From: an uncultured Verrucomicrobiota bacterium
GTDB lineage: Bacteria; Verrucomicrobiota; Kiritimatiellia; Kiritimatiellales; Tichowtungiaceae
Direction of reading: 5' to 3'
Assembly: GCA_903826865.1 (NCBI GenBank)
Contig: CAIKGD010000016.1
Location: 1 to 64,000 of the forward strand
Length of the DNA stretch: 64,000 nucleotides
Positions 1 through 8,145 of this stretch are shown here, piece by piece. The notes beneath the pieces were generated by a model. The model saw nothing but the letters and a program-made list of their open reading frames with translations, ran no database searches and had not been told where the DNA came from. The position numbers and the translations under genes are program-made. Each line of letters begins with the position of its first letter. Position 1 is the first letter of the stretch.

Positions 1-812
1 CACAGCTCGCTTAACGTTTCGCAAACCACACCGCCCAACCCGCCGATAATACTCTGGTTTTCAACCGTCACCACCGCGCTGGTCTTTTTAGCAGAGTTCA
101 CCAGTGCCTGTGTATCAAACGGTTTTACCGATCCGCAATGCAGCACCTCGACCGACACACCTTCTCCTTTGAGCTGATCGGCTACTGCGACGGCAAATTG
201 CGTCATATAGCCGGTTGAAACCAGGGTCACATCTTTTCCTTCACGTAACACAACCGCCTTCCCCGGCTCAAAGGTACAGTTTTCGTCGAACACTTTACCG
301 ACCTGGCCGCGAACCAGCTGCATGTAAGTCGGCTGTTTCAGTCCGGCCATATGACGCATCACAGCCCGCAACTCATAGACATCGCACGGACTGTAAACAT
401 GCATATTGGGCATCACACGCATGATAGCCAGATCCTGGAAATCCATGTGCGTTCCGCCATTCGGCCCCTGCGTGATCCCTGTGCCGGTTCCGACAATTTT
501 TACATTGGTGTTGGCATACGCCACACTCAGATAAATCTGGTCGTACACCCGGCGCGAGGCAAAGCAGGAAAAGCTGGCGCAGAAGGGAATCTTCCCTTCA
601 ATCGCCAGCCCGGCCCCGATACCGATCATGTTCGCCTCGGCCACGCCGGCGTTCACAAAATTTCCCGGATGGGCTGCAATAACCGCCGGATTAGTGCCGG
701 ACGCTTTGCTCAAGTCGGCCTCCAGACACATCACATTGGGGTTTTTATCCATCAATTCATTCAACACCGCTGCGTACACCGCCCGCATTTCCATTTTATG
801 CAAATCGCTCAT
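1..812 (-). CDS. Transketolase, C-terminal subunit (partial, runs off the left edge)
   Basis: This reading frame is absent from the ORF track because it has no stop inside the window; I translated it from the ATG at 812. It begins MSDLHKMEMRAVYAAVLNEL and continues with the transketolase pyrimidine-binding domain (GVAEANMIGIGAGLAIEG, then GTGTGITQGPNGGTHMD) and into the C-terminal domain (VENQSIIGGLGGVV). About 270 codons are visible. A GGAG ribosome site lies 7 bases before the ATG, and the gene follows the N-terminal subunit by 24 bases, so the two form one split enzyme. Split transketolases carry out normal pentose-phosphate chemistry or specialised ketol transfers. The neighbouring CoA-acylating dehydrogenase and acyl-CoA ligase suggest a specialised role such as SqwH of sulfo-transketolase sulfoglycolysis; that role is inferred. 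Confidence 0.88.
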   Translation of the reverse strand, partial: MSDLHKMEMRAVYAAVLNELMDKNPNVMCLEADLSKASGTNPAVIAAHPGNFVNAGVAEANMIGIGAGLAIEGKIPFCASFSCFASRRVYDQIYLSVAYANTNVKIVGTGTGITQGPNGGTHMDFQDLAIMRVMPNMHVYSPCDVYELRAVMRHMAGLKQPTYMQLVRGQVGKVFDENCTFEPGKAVVLREGKDVTLVSTGYMTQFAVAVADQLKGEGVSVEVLHCGSVKPFDTQALVNSAKKTSAVVTVENQSIIGGLGGVVCETLSEL

Positions 813-836
813 TTTTTTCTCCGTACAATTTCTTTG

Positions 837-1685
837 TTAATAAGGAAGTTTGACATCCTGCACCGCAAGGGAACCCAGATAGCGATCATACGAGGCGCGG
901 TCAGGGATCCGGATATTATGGCTTCCGGCCGTGTTCTCAACCACCGGACACCCTTTTGCTTTGATCGTGTGGGCAATTACCATAGCCGGCTTGCCTTTCA
1001 CGGCTTTGGCTTTGGAAAGTGTGGTGTAAATGTCGGCCCAGTCATGGCCGTTCATCTCAAACACTTCCCACCCGAAGGCGCGCCACTTATCCGTCAGCGG
1101 TTCAAGGCTGAGCACTTCATCGGTGGAACCGTCGATCTGGAATTTGTTGTAGTCGGTGATGGCCACCAGATTATCGAGTTTGTTATGGGCGGCAAACATC
1201 GCCGCTTCCCAGTTCTGGCCTTCATTACTTTCACCGTCACCGATAATGCAAAACACGCTGTTCGCCGCTCCGTTAATTTTAGCAGCCTTCGCCATTCCGC
1301 AGGCGACCGAAAGCCCCTGCCCCAGCGAACCGGTTGTTGCGTCAATGCCGGGAACGCTGCGCGCATCGGCATGACTCGGCAGTTTGGTTCCGTCCGCATT
1401 CAGCGTTCCCAGCCAGGCCGCCGGGAAGAACCCTTTGTACGCCAGCGCCACATACAGCACCGGTGCCGCATGCCCTTTAGAAAGAACCAGCCGGTCGCGT
1501 CCGGCCCAGGCCGGATTCTCCGGATCCGTGTTCATGATCCGGTAATACAGGGTATGCAGAATCTCCACGATACTGAGCGCCCCGCCGATATGCCCTGATC
1601 CCGCCCGGCAGATCATATCGGTAATAATATACCGCCACTCCGCCGCCATCCGTTCCGCTTCACATTGATCAAACTTTACACTCAC
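837..1685 (-). CDS. Transketolase, N-terminal (thiamine diphosphate-binding) subunit
   Basis: This 282-residue protein is the TPP-binding half of a split transketolase. It shows the early HIGGALS segment, LSKGHAAPVLYVAL, the GSLGQGLSVACGMA glycine-rich region, and the TPP/Mg motif GDGESNEGQNWEA with a downstream ITDYNKFQIDG. The start is GTG at 1685, preceded by a strong AAGGAGGAG site; no better ATG fits. It sits just upstream of the C-terminal subunit in a minus-strand operon. Transketolase moves a two-carbon ketol unit between sugar phosphates. In sulfo-transketolase pathways the equivalent pair SqwGH acts on 6-deoxy-6-sulfofructose and finally releases sulfoacetaldehyde. That substrate is inferred from the neighbours, not visible in the protein. 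Confidence 0.9.
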   Translation of the reverse strand: MSVKFDQCEAERMAAEWRYIITDMICRAGSGHIGGALSIVEILHTLYYRIMNTDPENPAWAGRDRLVLSKGHAAPVLYVALAYKGFFPAAWLGTLNADGTKLPSHADARSVPGIDATTGSLGQGLSVACGMAKAAKINGAANSVFCIIGDGESNEGQNWEAAMFAAHNKLDNLVAITDYNKFQIDGSTDEVLSLEPLTDKWRAFGWEVFEMNGHDWADIYTTLSKAKAVKGKPAMVIAHTIKAKGCPVVENTAGSHNIRIPDRASYDRYLGSLAVQDVKLPY

Positions 1686-1719
1686 TTGCTTCTCCTCCTT
1701 TATGTTTCACGAACCTTGC

Positions 1720-1742
1720 AGAATTTTTATTTCAAAAATTCT
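1720..1742 (-). other. AT-rich perfect hairpin between transporter and transketolase genes
   Basis: AGAATTTTT and AAAAATTCT form a perfect 9-bp inverted repeat with a 5-base loop in the 56-base gap between the transporter stop and the transketolase ribosome site. It could be a processing or attenuation element that sets different expression for the two genes. It lacks a GC-rich stem, so it is not a classic terminator. Confidence 0.35.
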
Positions 1743-3211
1743 CACCACTTCACAATTCCTGTCAGTTTCCCCACCACAGCAATGGACACCGTTACACAAA
1801 CCGACGATGCCAAGGTCATCCATATCCCGGCTTTGGCCATGTCTTTAATAGTAAAGTACCCGGCGGAATAAGGAATGACATTGGTCGGTGATGATGTCAC
1901 CAGTAAAAACGCCAGCGCCGAGGTAAGCCCGGCCGGAATGGCCAGCAACACCGGATCAAGTCCTAATGTTTTCGCCAAAGCGATAAGCAAAGGAACAATA
2001 ATGATGCCGGTTACGGTATTGCTGGAAAACATCACTTTTATCAAGGACACGCCCAGTACTACGGCAAACACCCTCGCTACAGGATGAAGTGCACCGATCT
2101 TACTGAACATCACCCATGCCAGCCATTCGGCTCCGCCGGTTTTGTAAAGTGCCATCCCCAGCGCCAGTCCCGTCACGATCAAAATCACCCCGCCCCACGA
2201 TACCGAACTTTCTGCTTTTTTCCAGGTCATGACTTCAATGCCGGGCAGAAACAGCAGACAGGAACAGGCTACAGCGACAAACGAAATATCAAGATAATCG
2301 ATGCTTCCGCCGCTCCATTTCGTGATCCATGGTGCCGCAATCCACAGAAACATCGTGAAGGCAAAAATAACCACCGTAAAAATTTCTTTCCAGCACAGAG
2401 GTCCCATCTGGCGAAACCGTTCATGCAGATCTTCTTCCGCAATTTTCAAGTTCACCTCTTCAATGGGAAACGTTTTGATAAGAATCAGCCATGCAAACGG
2501 CAGCATCATAATAGCGGCTGGATATCCCAGCGCCATCCAGTTGAGGAATGAAAAATCCACTCCTGCCAGATCATGCATAAAACCGATGGTCAGCGGATTA
2601 GTCCCGGAACCCACCGGGGTGCATATCCCGCCGGTAACCGGCCCCCAGGCACAGGCAATCATAATCGCCCGTCCGAAATTGCTCTTGAGCGGCTCAAGTT
2701 TGGCGTCTTTGAGAATGGATAGCCCGATCGGCAGCATAATGGCGGCTACCGCCATTTCCACGATCCCGCCGGCCAGCAGCATACCGATCGTCAAAATCGC
2801 CAGCACCATCAGCTTCGGCCTGTGTCCCATATGGTACAGCATCAGAGTCGTCAGGCGCCGAAGTATATTGGTTTCGGAAAAAGCGGCGGAAAAAATCAAA
2901 ACCCCGATAAAAAACAGAGTGATTGGATTGCCGAAACTATCTTGAGCCGCCTGCTTGAAGGTGACAACTTTTGTCATGACAAGAATCACCAGCGCGAGCA
3001 AACCCGTTACGGGGAAAGGAACCGCCTCACTGATCCAAAGTATGACCGCAAGTGCAAGAGTCGCCAGAACGGCTTTTGCTCCGAAAGTCAGCGCGATGGT
3101 CTGGTCGTTTACATGGATAGACCCCGGCAAAGGAGCATAATAAATTGCAAAAAAAACGACAAGTGCCACAGCAAACAACAGAATTTTTGCTGGAGTTGAT
3201 TTCATGTTCAT
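1742..3211 (-). CDS. DASS/SLC13-family anion transporter, candidate sulfoacetate or carboxylate exporter
   Basis: This 489-residue membrane protein has about a dozen hydrophobic segments and belongs to the divalent anion:Na+ symporter (SLC13, CitT/INDY) family. Two family signature loops are visible: GGICTPVGSGTNPLTIGFM near the middle and VTSSPTNVIPYSAGYF near the C-terminus, equivalent to the two SNT-type substrate and Na+ motifs of VcINDY. Family members move dicarboxylates or other organic anions with Na+ or by exchange. Its place between the acyl-CoA ligase and transketolase genes suggests it exports the acid end product or imports a dianionic substrate. Export of sulfoacetate is my inference. 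A second Met at residue 3 is an alternative start. Confidence 0.85.
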   Translation of the reverse strand: MNMKSTPAKILLFAVALVVFFAIYYAPLPGSIHVNDQTIALTFGAKAVLATLALAVILWISEAVPFPVTGLLALVILVMTKVVTFKQAAQDSFGNPITLFFIGVLIFSAAFSETNILRRLTTLMLYHMGHRPKLMVLAILTIGMLLAGGIVEMAVAAIMLPIGLSILKDAKLEPLKSNFGRAIMIACAWGPVTGGICTPVGSGTNPLTIGFMHDLAGVDFSFLNWMALGYPAAIMMLPFAWLILIKTFPIEEVNLKIAEEDLHERFRQMGPLCWKEIFTVVIFAFTMFLWIAAPWITKWSGGSIDYLDISFVAVACSCLLFLPGIEVMTWKKAESSVSWGGVILIVTGLALGMALYKTGGAEWLAWVMFSKIGALHPVARVFAVVLGVSLIKVMFSSNTVTGIIIVPLLIALAKTLGLDPVLLAIPAGLTSALAFLLVTSSPTNVIPYSAGYFTIKDMAKAGIWMTLASSVCVTVSIAVVGKLTGIVKW

Positions 3212-3232
3212 TGTCTGTATTCCAGGGAATGT

Positions 3233-4123
3233 TTACTTTTTAATGGGAAAGACGGTTTCAAATAACGCCCCGATCTGACTGGGCTTATCAGCCACCAATG
3301 CGCCCGCCGCACGCAATGCCGCCGCTTTACCCTTCACGGTACCTTTCCCGCCGGAAACAATAGCGCCGGCATGGCCCATTTTTTTCCCCTCAGGCGCATT
3401 GCGCCCCGCAACGAATGCCACCAACGGCTTAGTGAAAATTCCAGCCTCAAGAGCTTCCGCGACTTCCTCTTCCATCGTTCCGCCAAGTTCACCGATCAGA
3501 AGAACCGCATCAGTGGCCGGATCCGCCTGAAACAACGGAAGCATCTCAGCAAAACGCGTCAACGGAACAGCATCTCCGCCGATTCCAATCAGCGAAGACA
3601 CCCCGTATCCGGCGGCAACCATCATGGCGGTAGCCTCATTGGTCAGCGATCCGCTGCGCGTCATAACGCCTACCCGGCCCGGCTTATAAACCCGGTCAAT
3701 CCAGTACGGTAAAAAACCCATCATCGCAACGCCAGGTGTGATCACGCCGGTCGTATTCCCGCCGATCACCTTAGCGTCTAAAGCCAAAGCAGCCGCGCGG
3801 ATTTCCATGGCGTCGTGAACAGGGATTCCGTCTGCCGTAACCACCACCTTTCGAATACCTGCATCCAGCGCTTCAAAGATGGCATCACGGGCGAAACGGG
3901 GTGGAACAAACAAAACCGAAGCCTCTGCGCCGGTCTCAATGACCGCCTGTTTCACGGTGTCATACACACGGATTCCTTCAACCGATTGTCCGTTTTTCCC
4001 CGGCGTTACACCGGCGACCACAGCGGTGCCCAGATCTTTCATGTGCTTCGTCCAGAACGCCCCTTCACTGCCGGTGATCCCCTGCACCAAAACACAGGTT
4101 TTTGCATCAATAAAAATACTCAT
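3233..4123 (-). CDS. SucD-like alpha subunit of an ADP-forming acyl-CoA ligase
   Basis: This 296-residue protein has the full succinyl-CoA ligase alpha architecture: an N-terminal CoA-binding Rossmann domain (VLVQGITGSEGAFWTKHM), TPGKNGQSVEGI, and the ligase domain ending in GKKMGHAGAIVSGGKGT, whose His is the phosphorylated catalytic residue. Key substrate-side motifs differ from real SucD: the usual PNCPG is GNTTG, the usual TPGECKIG is TPGVAMMG, and SRSGTLTYE is TRSGSLTNE. The enzyme should still couple acyl-CoA cleavage to ATP synthesis, but probably on an acid other than succinate. Sulfoacetyl-CoA (SqwK/L type) is the best guess from context; malyl-CoA or glycolyl-CoA are alternatives. 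It lies 23 bases after its beta subunit. Confidence 0.88.
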   Translation of the reverse strand: MSIFIDAKTCVLVQGITGSEGAFWTKHMKDLGTAVVAGVTPGKNGQSVEGIRVYDTVKQAVIETGAEASVLFVPPRFARDAIFEALDAGIRKVVVTADGIPVHDAMEIRAAALALDAKVIGGNTTGVITPGVAMMGFLPYWIDRVYKPGRVGVMTRSGSLTNEATAMMVAAGYGVSSLIGIGGDAVPLTRFAEMLPLFQADPATDAVLLIGELGGTMEEEVAEALEAGIFTKPLVAFVAGRNAPEGKKMGHAGAIVSGGKGTVKGKAAALRAAGALVADKPSQIGALFETVFPIKK

Positions 4124-4146
4124 AACGGCCTTCCTGCTTTATTAAA

Positions 4147-5259
4147 TTATTTGCACAACGCAATCGCAGCCTGAACGGCCTCTTCGGTATTGCACAACGG
4201 ATTGAGCCCGATTTTCCGAAGGATCACGGCGGCCTCTTCTTCGTTGGTGCCGCGGATCGCGGTTATAATCGGAACCTTCGGCTTCAGCTTTTCAATTGCT
4301 TCGGCCAAGCCTTGCGCCATCACGTCGGCCCGGGCAATTGTACCGAACGTAACAATCAGAATTACCTTCGGGTTACCGCGCAACGTGAACTGCATTGCCT
4401 CCACAGCGCGACGGTAATTCGGTCCGCCGAACTCAAGATAGTTGGCAACGGTTCCGCCGTAGTCAGCGATCAGGTCATAGACCGTATTGGTCAGACCGGC
4501 CCCGGCGCACATCAGCCCGATATCCCCGTTGAATTTCAAATAAGGAAATCCGGCTTCCGCCGCCTCAAATTCCAGATCACTGTCAAAGTGCGCACGGGTA
4601 CGCTTCAGCCCCTCCTGCCGGAAAGAAGCATTATCATCGATGCTGAATTTTCCGTCAGCGGCAATCATCTGTCCGTCGCCGGTCAGCACCAGAGGATTAA
4701 TCTCGGCCAGTTCGGCATCTTTGCGGCAGAACGCCTGAAAGAGCGATTCCAGACATTTCATACCCTGCTTGAAGCTTTCGCCGGAAAGCCCCAGCCCGAA
4801 CATCATATTCCGGAGCTGGTAGGGCAGAATCCCCTGTGTAATATCAACTTTCTGTCTGATTATTTTTTCCGGAGCACTGACCGCCAGATGCTCGATTTCG
4901 ACTCCGCCTTCTGCGGAACCCATAATCAGAGCTTTTCCGCTCATCGGATCCACGGTGATCGCCAGATAAAGCTCCTTTTTAATGTCCAGAGCCTGCTCTA
5001 CCAGAATTTTGTACACTCCGTGCGGACTGTCAAAAAGCTGCTGCGTTTTCTGGCGGGCTTCTTCCGCCGTTTTGGCGAATTGAATCAGCCCCGCTTTACC
5101 GCGCCCGCCGCGCAGCACCTGAGACTTCAATACGCAAGGCAGCCCGGAAACCTCCAGCGCCCCGGCAAGCTCATCAACGTTTTCGATCACTTTCCCTGCC
5201 GGAACCGGGATGCCGGTTTCTGCAAAAATCTGCTTGGCCTGATATTCAAATAATTTCAT
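4147..5259 (-). CDS. SucC-like beta subunit of an ADP-forming acyl-CoA ligase
   Basis: This 370-residue protein carries the ATP-grasp domain of succinyl-CoA ligase beta (MKLFEYQAKQIFAETGIPVP, VLKSQVLRGGRGKAG, AEINPLVLT) and the C-terminal ligase domain. It is slightly shorter than typical SucC (about 388). The substrate loop is altered: the usual GGGA segment reads GGPN and the usual FGGIVRCD reads FGTIARAD. Malate thiokinases also change this loop, so altered acid specificity is likely. It is followed by the alpha subunit and preceded by the CoA-acylating dehydrogenase, which fits a route aldehyde to acyl-CoA to acid plus ATP. Confidence 0.88.
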   Translation of the reverse strand: MKLFEYQAKQIFAETGIPVPAGKVIENVDELAGALEVSGLPCVLKSQVLRGGRGKAGLIQFAKTAEEARQKTQQLFDSPHGVYKILVEQALDIKKELYLAITVDPMSGKALIMGSAEGGVEIEHLAVSAPEKIIRQKVDITQGILPYQLRNMMFGLGLSGESFKQGMKCLESLFQAFCRKDAELAEINPLVLTGDGQMIAADGKFSIDDNASFRQEGLKRTRAHFDSDLEFEAAEAGFPYLKFNGDIGLMCAGAGLTNTVYDLIADYGGTVANYLEFGGPNYRRAVEAMQFTLRGNPKVILIVTFGTIARADVMAQGLAEAIEKLKPKVPIITAIRGTNEEEAAVILRKIGLNPLCNTEEAVQAAIALCK

Positions 5260-5302
5260 CGGTTCTCTTTCCGTCTAATTTTTCATCGGAGAATGTTCCG
5301 GT

Positions 5303-6709
5303 TCAGCGCCCGTATTTCTTCCAGAACGAGCCCCATACTTCGTCATCAGCCGGACGAACCGGTTTAAAAGGTTCAGAAACCCACGTCACATTGATGAAAT
5401 GTTTCCAGTGAATATTCTCGGTTGTGCTGTTCCCGGCCCAGGTGCCGCACCCCAGTGAAGTGGTCGAGGGCATGCCGTTAAAAAAGTTGCCGCCGTTACC
5501 CGGAGCCATCGGCTGGCGCACCATGATGCGGCTGCTCTTCTGTGCCAAAGCCAGTTTTTCGATGTACCCGGCATTAAAGGTGTGAATACCGGAGGAATGT
5601 CCCGTTCCGGCATAATCAGTCAGCGTTTTGAGAATATCCAGCGCCTGATCGAAGCCGGAATAGCGCCATACCGTTAGAACCGGGGAAAGTTTTTCTCCGC
5701 GCCAGCGGGAATTTGCGCGGGCATCAGCGCATTCCACCGCCAGCATGCGGGTTCCTGCCGGGATCTGGAACCCGGCCATGCCGGCAATTTTTTCCGCCGA
5801 CAGGGCAACCACTTTACCGTTAATGCCGAAGACCCCTTCTTTGTTCGCAACCCAGATCACCTTTTCCAGCGCGTCTTTTTCCGCCGCCGTGCAGACATAG
5901 GCTCCCTCGGCGCGCAGTGCGTCGAGCAGCGCGCTGTAAATACCATCCTGAACGACAATGGAATTCTCCGAAGAACAGGAGGTGGCATTATCAAACACCT
6001 TGCTCAGATGAATCTTTTTAGCGGCATCCTTGATGTCCGTATCTTCCGCCACAATCGCTACCGCGTTGCCGGCCCCGACCCCGTAGGCCGGCTTCCCGCT
6101 CGAATAAGCGGCTTTCACCACTCCCGGACCGCCGGTTGCCAGCACCAGATCCACCTGACGCATCAGCTCCTGACTGAGCTCCAGTGTGGGTTCTGCAATA
6201 AACTGCACCAGATCTTCCGGAGCGCCCACCGTCTTCAGCCCGGCCCGCATAAAATCGCAAACTACTTTCGCCGACCGTTTGGCCTTCGGGTGCGGAGCAA
6301 GAATCACCGCATTGCGTCCCTTGAGGATCGCGATGGCATTACTGGCCGGGGTCGCGGTCGGATTGGTCACCGGCGCCAGTGCGCCGATCACCCCGACCGG
6401 CTTGGCGTATTTACGGATGCCGAGTTCAACGTTTTCCTCAATCAGACCGACTGTTTTGCCTTTGAGCGACTCAATCAGCGAGCCCAGCACTTTGACTTTG
6501 TGCTTTGTGATCTTATCGGCAACATTGCCCATGCCGGTTTCTTCCACGGCCGTTTCAGCACAAATTTTAATATTGGCATCACAGTAGGTCTGCCAGGCCA
6601 CCGCCCGGCAGACATCGTCAATCTGCTCCTGCGTGTAATCAGCCACTTGAGCCTGCGCAATGCGCGCACGGCTGACTATTTCAAATATGATTTGTTCATC
6701 GTTAGACAT
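5303..6709 (-). CDS. CoA-acylating aldehyde dehydrogenase (SauS/SqwD-like candidate)
   Basis: This 468-residue protein belongs to the EutE/PduP/AdhE-N group of acylating aldehyde dehydrogenases. It shows AKPVGVIGALAPVTNPTATP, VDLVLATGGPGVVKAAYSSG, the nucleophile Cys245 in NATSCSSENS, TGHSSGIHT, and the C-terminal LGCGTWAGNSTTENI followed by a WVSEPFKPVRP tail. The family converts an aldehyde, NAD(P)+ and CoA to acyl-CoA. No shell-targeting extension is seen, and no microcompartment genes are nearby, so it probably works in the cytosol. The adjacent SucCD-like ligase would recover ATP. Sulfoacetaldehyde is the likely substrate by context; acetaldehyde, glycolaldehyde or succinate semialdehyde are alternatives. 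Confidence 0.87.
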   Translation of the reverse strand: MSNDEQIIFEIVSRARIAQAQVADYTQEQIDDVCRAVAWQTYCDANIKICAETAVEETGMGNVADKITKHKVKVLGSLIESLKGKTVGLIEENVELGIRKYAKPVGVIGALAPVTNPTATPASNAIAILKGRNAVILAPHPKAKRSAKVVCDFMRAGLKTVGAPEDLVQFIAEPTLELSQELMRQVDLVLATGGPGVVKAAYSSGKPAYGVGAGNAVAIVAEDTDIKDAAKKIHLSKVFDNATSCSSENSIVVQDGIYSALLDALRAEGAYVCTAAEKDALEKVIWVANKEGVFGINGKVVALSAEKIAGMAGFQIPAGTRMLAVECADARANSRWRGEKLSPVLTVWRYSGFDQALDILKTLTDYAGTGHSSGIHTFNAGYIEKLALAQKSSRIMVRQPMAPGNGGNFFNGMPSTTSLGCGTWAGNSTTENIHWKHFINVTWVSEPFKPVRPADDEVWGSFWKKYGR

Positions 6710-6760
6710 ACCCGTTCTCCCTGATAGTATTATTTTAAAAAAGCGGCCAGCCTTCCCTTA

Positions 6761-7453
6761 TTAAAATTTAAAAGTCACCATCGAACCTAAAATCTGATTG
6801 GCCGACCAGTCCTGCGCACTTTTTCTGTGCTGCACCATATAGAACAGCTGCAAATCGGCGGCATCGCACAGTTTCAGATTCAGACCAAAAGGGATCGTCC
6901 GCTGTTCTAAATGGTCATTGTCAGTGAAATCATAAAAAAGTTCAGTGTCGGCAAACATTGACCGAACCCGCCAGATGTTTTTGACCGGAACGGTCATCCG
7001 CACACGGCCGCGATAACGGGTATTGTCCGATCCTTTATCTTCGATGCTGCGGAATTCCACCCGGTTCCTGAAATAAACCTCCAGCCCGTTGCCGAACGTG
7101 AAATGAGGATTAATTTCTGGCTCTAACCGTACATGATAGGTGAAATTCTTCTGGGTATTGTTGCGGGTTTCCAGATAGGTGCAATTCAACTGAAGATCGA
7201 GATTCTTATGCACGGCATACCGGACCTGCGGTGTAAACTGGTAATAGCCGAGACGCCCGAAATCATCGGTCAGCCGCCCTTCCGAATAAAAACTAACAGA
7301 TACCTTCTCTTTACTGTACACCTTGAAAAGATACTGCGACCAGTATTGCAGATCATCTTCGGCACTCGCGCCCGGCGGAACAACGAGACATATTCCAAAA
7401 ATAATATACGTACAAAAAACAACCGTCTTCTTTATGCTTTTTAGCTTGTCCAT
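6761..7453 (-). CDS. DUF2490-like outer-membrane beta-barrel protein
   Basis: The 230-residue product has a signal peptide (hydrophobic run ending PPGASA) and then alternating amphipathic strands rich in aromatic residues, ending in MVTFKF with a C-terminal Phe typical of outer-membrane barrels. The opening DLQYWSQYLFKVY and repeated strand pattern resemble DUF2490 proteins, whose function is poorly known. It is the first gene of the minus-strand operon, just inside the promoter region facing the ROK regulator. It may help the substrate or product of the pathway cross the outer membrane; this is inferred from position only. Confidence 0.65.
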   Translation of the reverse strand: MDKLKSIKKTVVFCTYIIFGICLVVPPGASAEDDLQYWSQYLFKVYSKEKVSVSFYSEGRLTDDFGRLGYYQFTPQVRYAVHKNLDLQLNCTYLETRNNTQKNFTYHVRLEPEINPHFTFGNGLEVYFRNRVEFRSIEDKGSDNTRYRGRVRMTVPVKNIWRVRSMFADTELFYDFTDNDHLEQRTIPFGLNLKLCDAADLQLFYMVQHRKSAQDWSANQILGSMVTFKF

Positions 7454-8145
7454 GACGCTCCTTTCAATAACAACCCTTCTGCAATTGGCAAAATCAATCA
7501 GATCTTTGGCTCTACACCGGTAAAGCCATGCGGCGTCTGATTCTGTTTTTCATCCCTGTATTACCCCTCATTCATAATATAGATTCCATATTGTTCTTAT
7601 CTGATCAGCCCTTCTGGTTTTGCTAGACCGCTGCATTATTTCGGCCCGCATACAAAGGGTGACCCGCATTTTGACCGGAAGCTTAAAATCCTACAGTTTT
7701 CCCGTCTGGTGCCGCTCTTATTTTAAAAATTGAATTAATGCCCTTTAAAATCCTTCCGGTCAATTTTTTTTTGAATTAATCTGCTGCGAGACGCGGCTCT
7801 TGTGCGACAGAAGCAGGGGGCTCCGGCTGGTCGGGGCTCGCCCTTTTGAGCCCCTTCAGTATCTATTAGATTTTAAAGTAATCGTTGGCTTGCCGCTCCC
7901 TCTCGTCTGCCAATCGTTTCCTCCGCCGCTGTACTGGATCAGAAGAAGCTGCAAATCCGTTTATCGGCGGGGAGTGCTCCAAAATATCACAAAAAAATCT
8001 GTGCCTGTAAAAATACCGCGCCCTGCGGCAGGCCGCAAGGCAGTTTGAAACAGCGACTCTTATGTGCCCCGTTTGCTTGTTTATTTTCTATCCTTTTGCA
8101 TTAAATAACTCGATTCCTTTAAAGGCCTCTGATTAGATCAAGTAT
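7454..8145. promoter_or_regulatory. Divergent control region between the operon and the ROK regulator
   Basis: These 692 bases contain no credible gene. They must hold the promoters for the leftward operon and the rightward ROK gene. The centre (7671-7780) is AT-rich and full of paired repeats, described separately. The rightmost 370 bases show only a small GC hairpin (GGGGCTC at 7833-7839 pairing GAGCCCC at 7848-7854) that lacks a U-tract. I could not place -10/-35 boxes with confidence. Confidence 0.6.
7671..7780. promoter_or_regulatory. Nested inverted and direct repeats, candidate ROK operator
   Basis: TTGACCGGAAG (7671-7681) is matched by its exact reverse complement CTTCCGGTCAA (7753-7763), centres 82 bases apart. 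Inside or beside it, TTAAAATCCT occurs at 7683-7692 and 7745-7754, and TTGAATTAAT at 7730-7739 and 7771-7780. Spaced inverted half-sites of this kind fit a DNA-looping or two-site repressor. Binding by the adjacent ROK protein is inferred. Confidence 0.5.

Noticed and set aside
351-1598. 415-residue plus-strand ORF
   Set aside because: It is antisense to the transketolase subunits and spans their junction.
1702-1712. TGTTTCACG, half of a parS site
   Set aside because: Only one half is present (it continues AACC), so it is not a palindrome.
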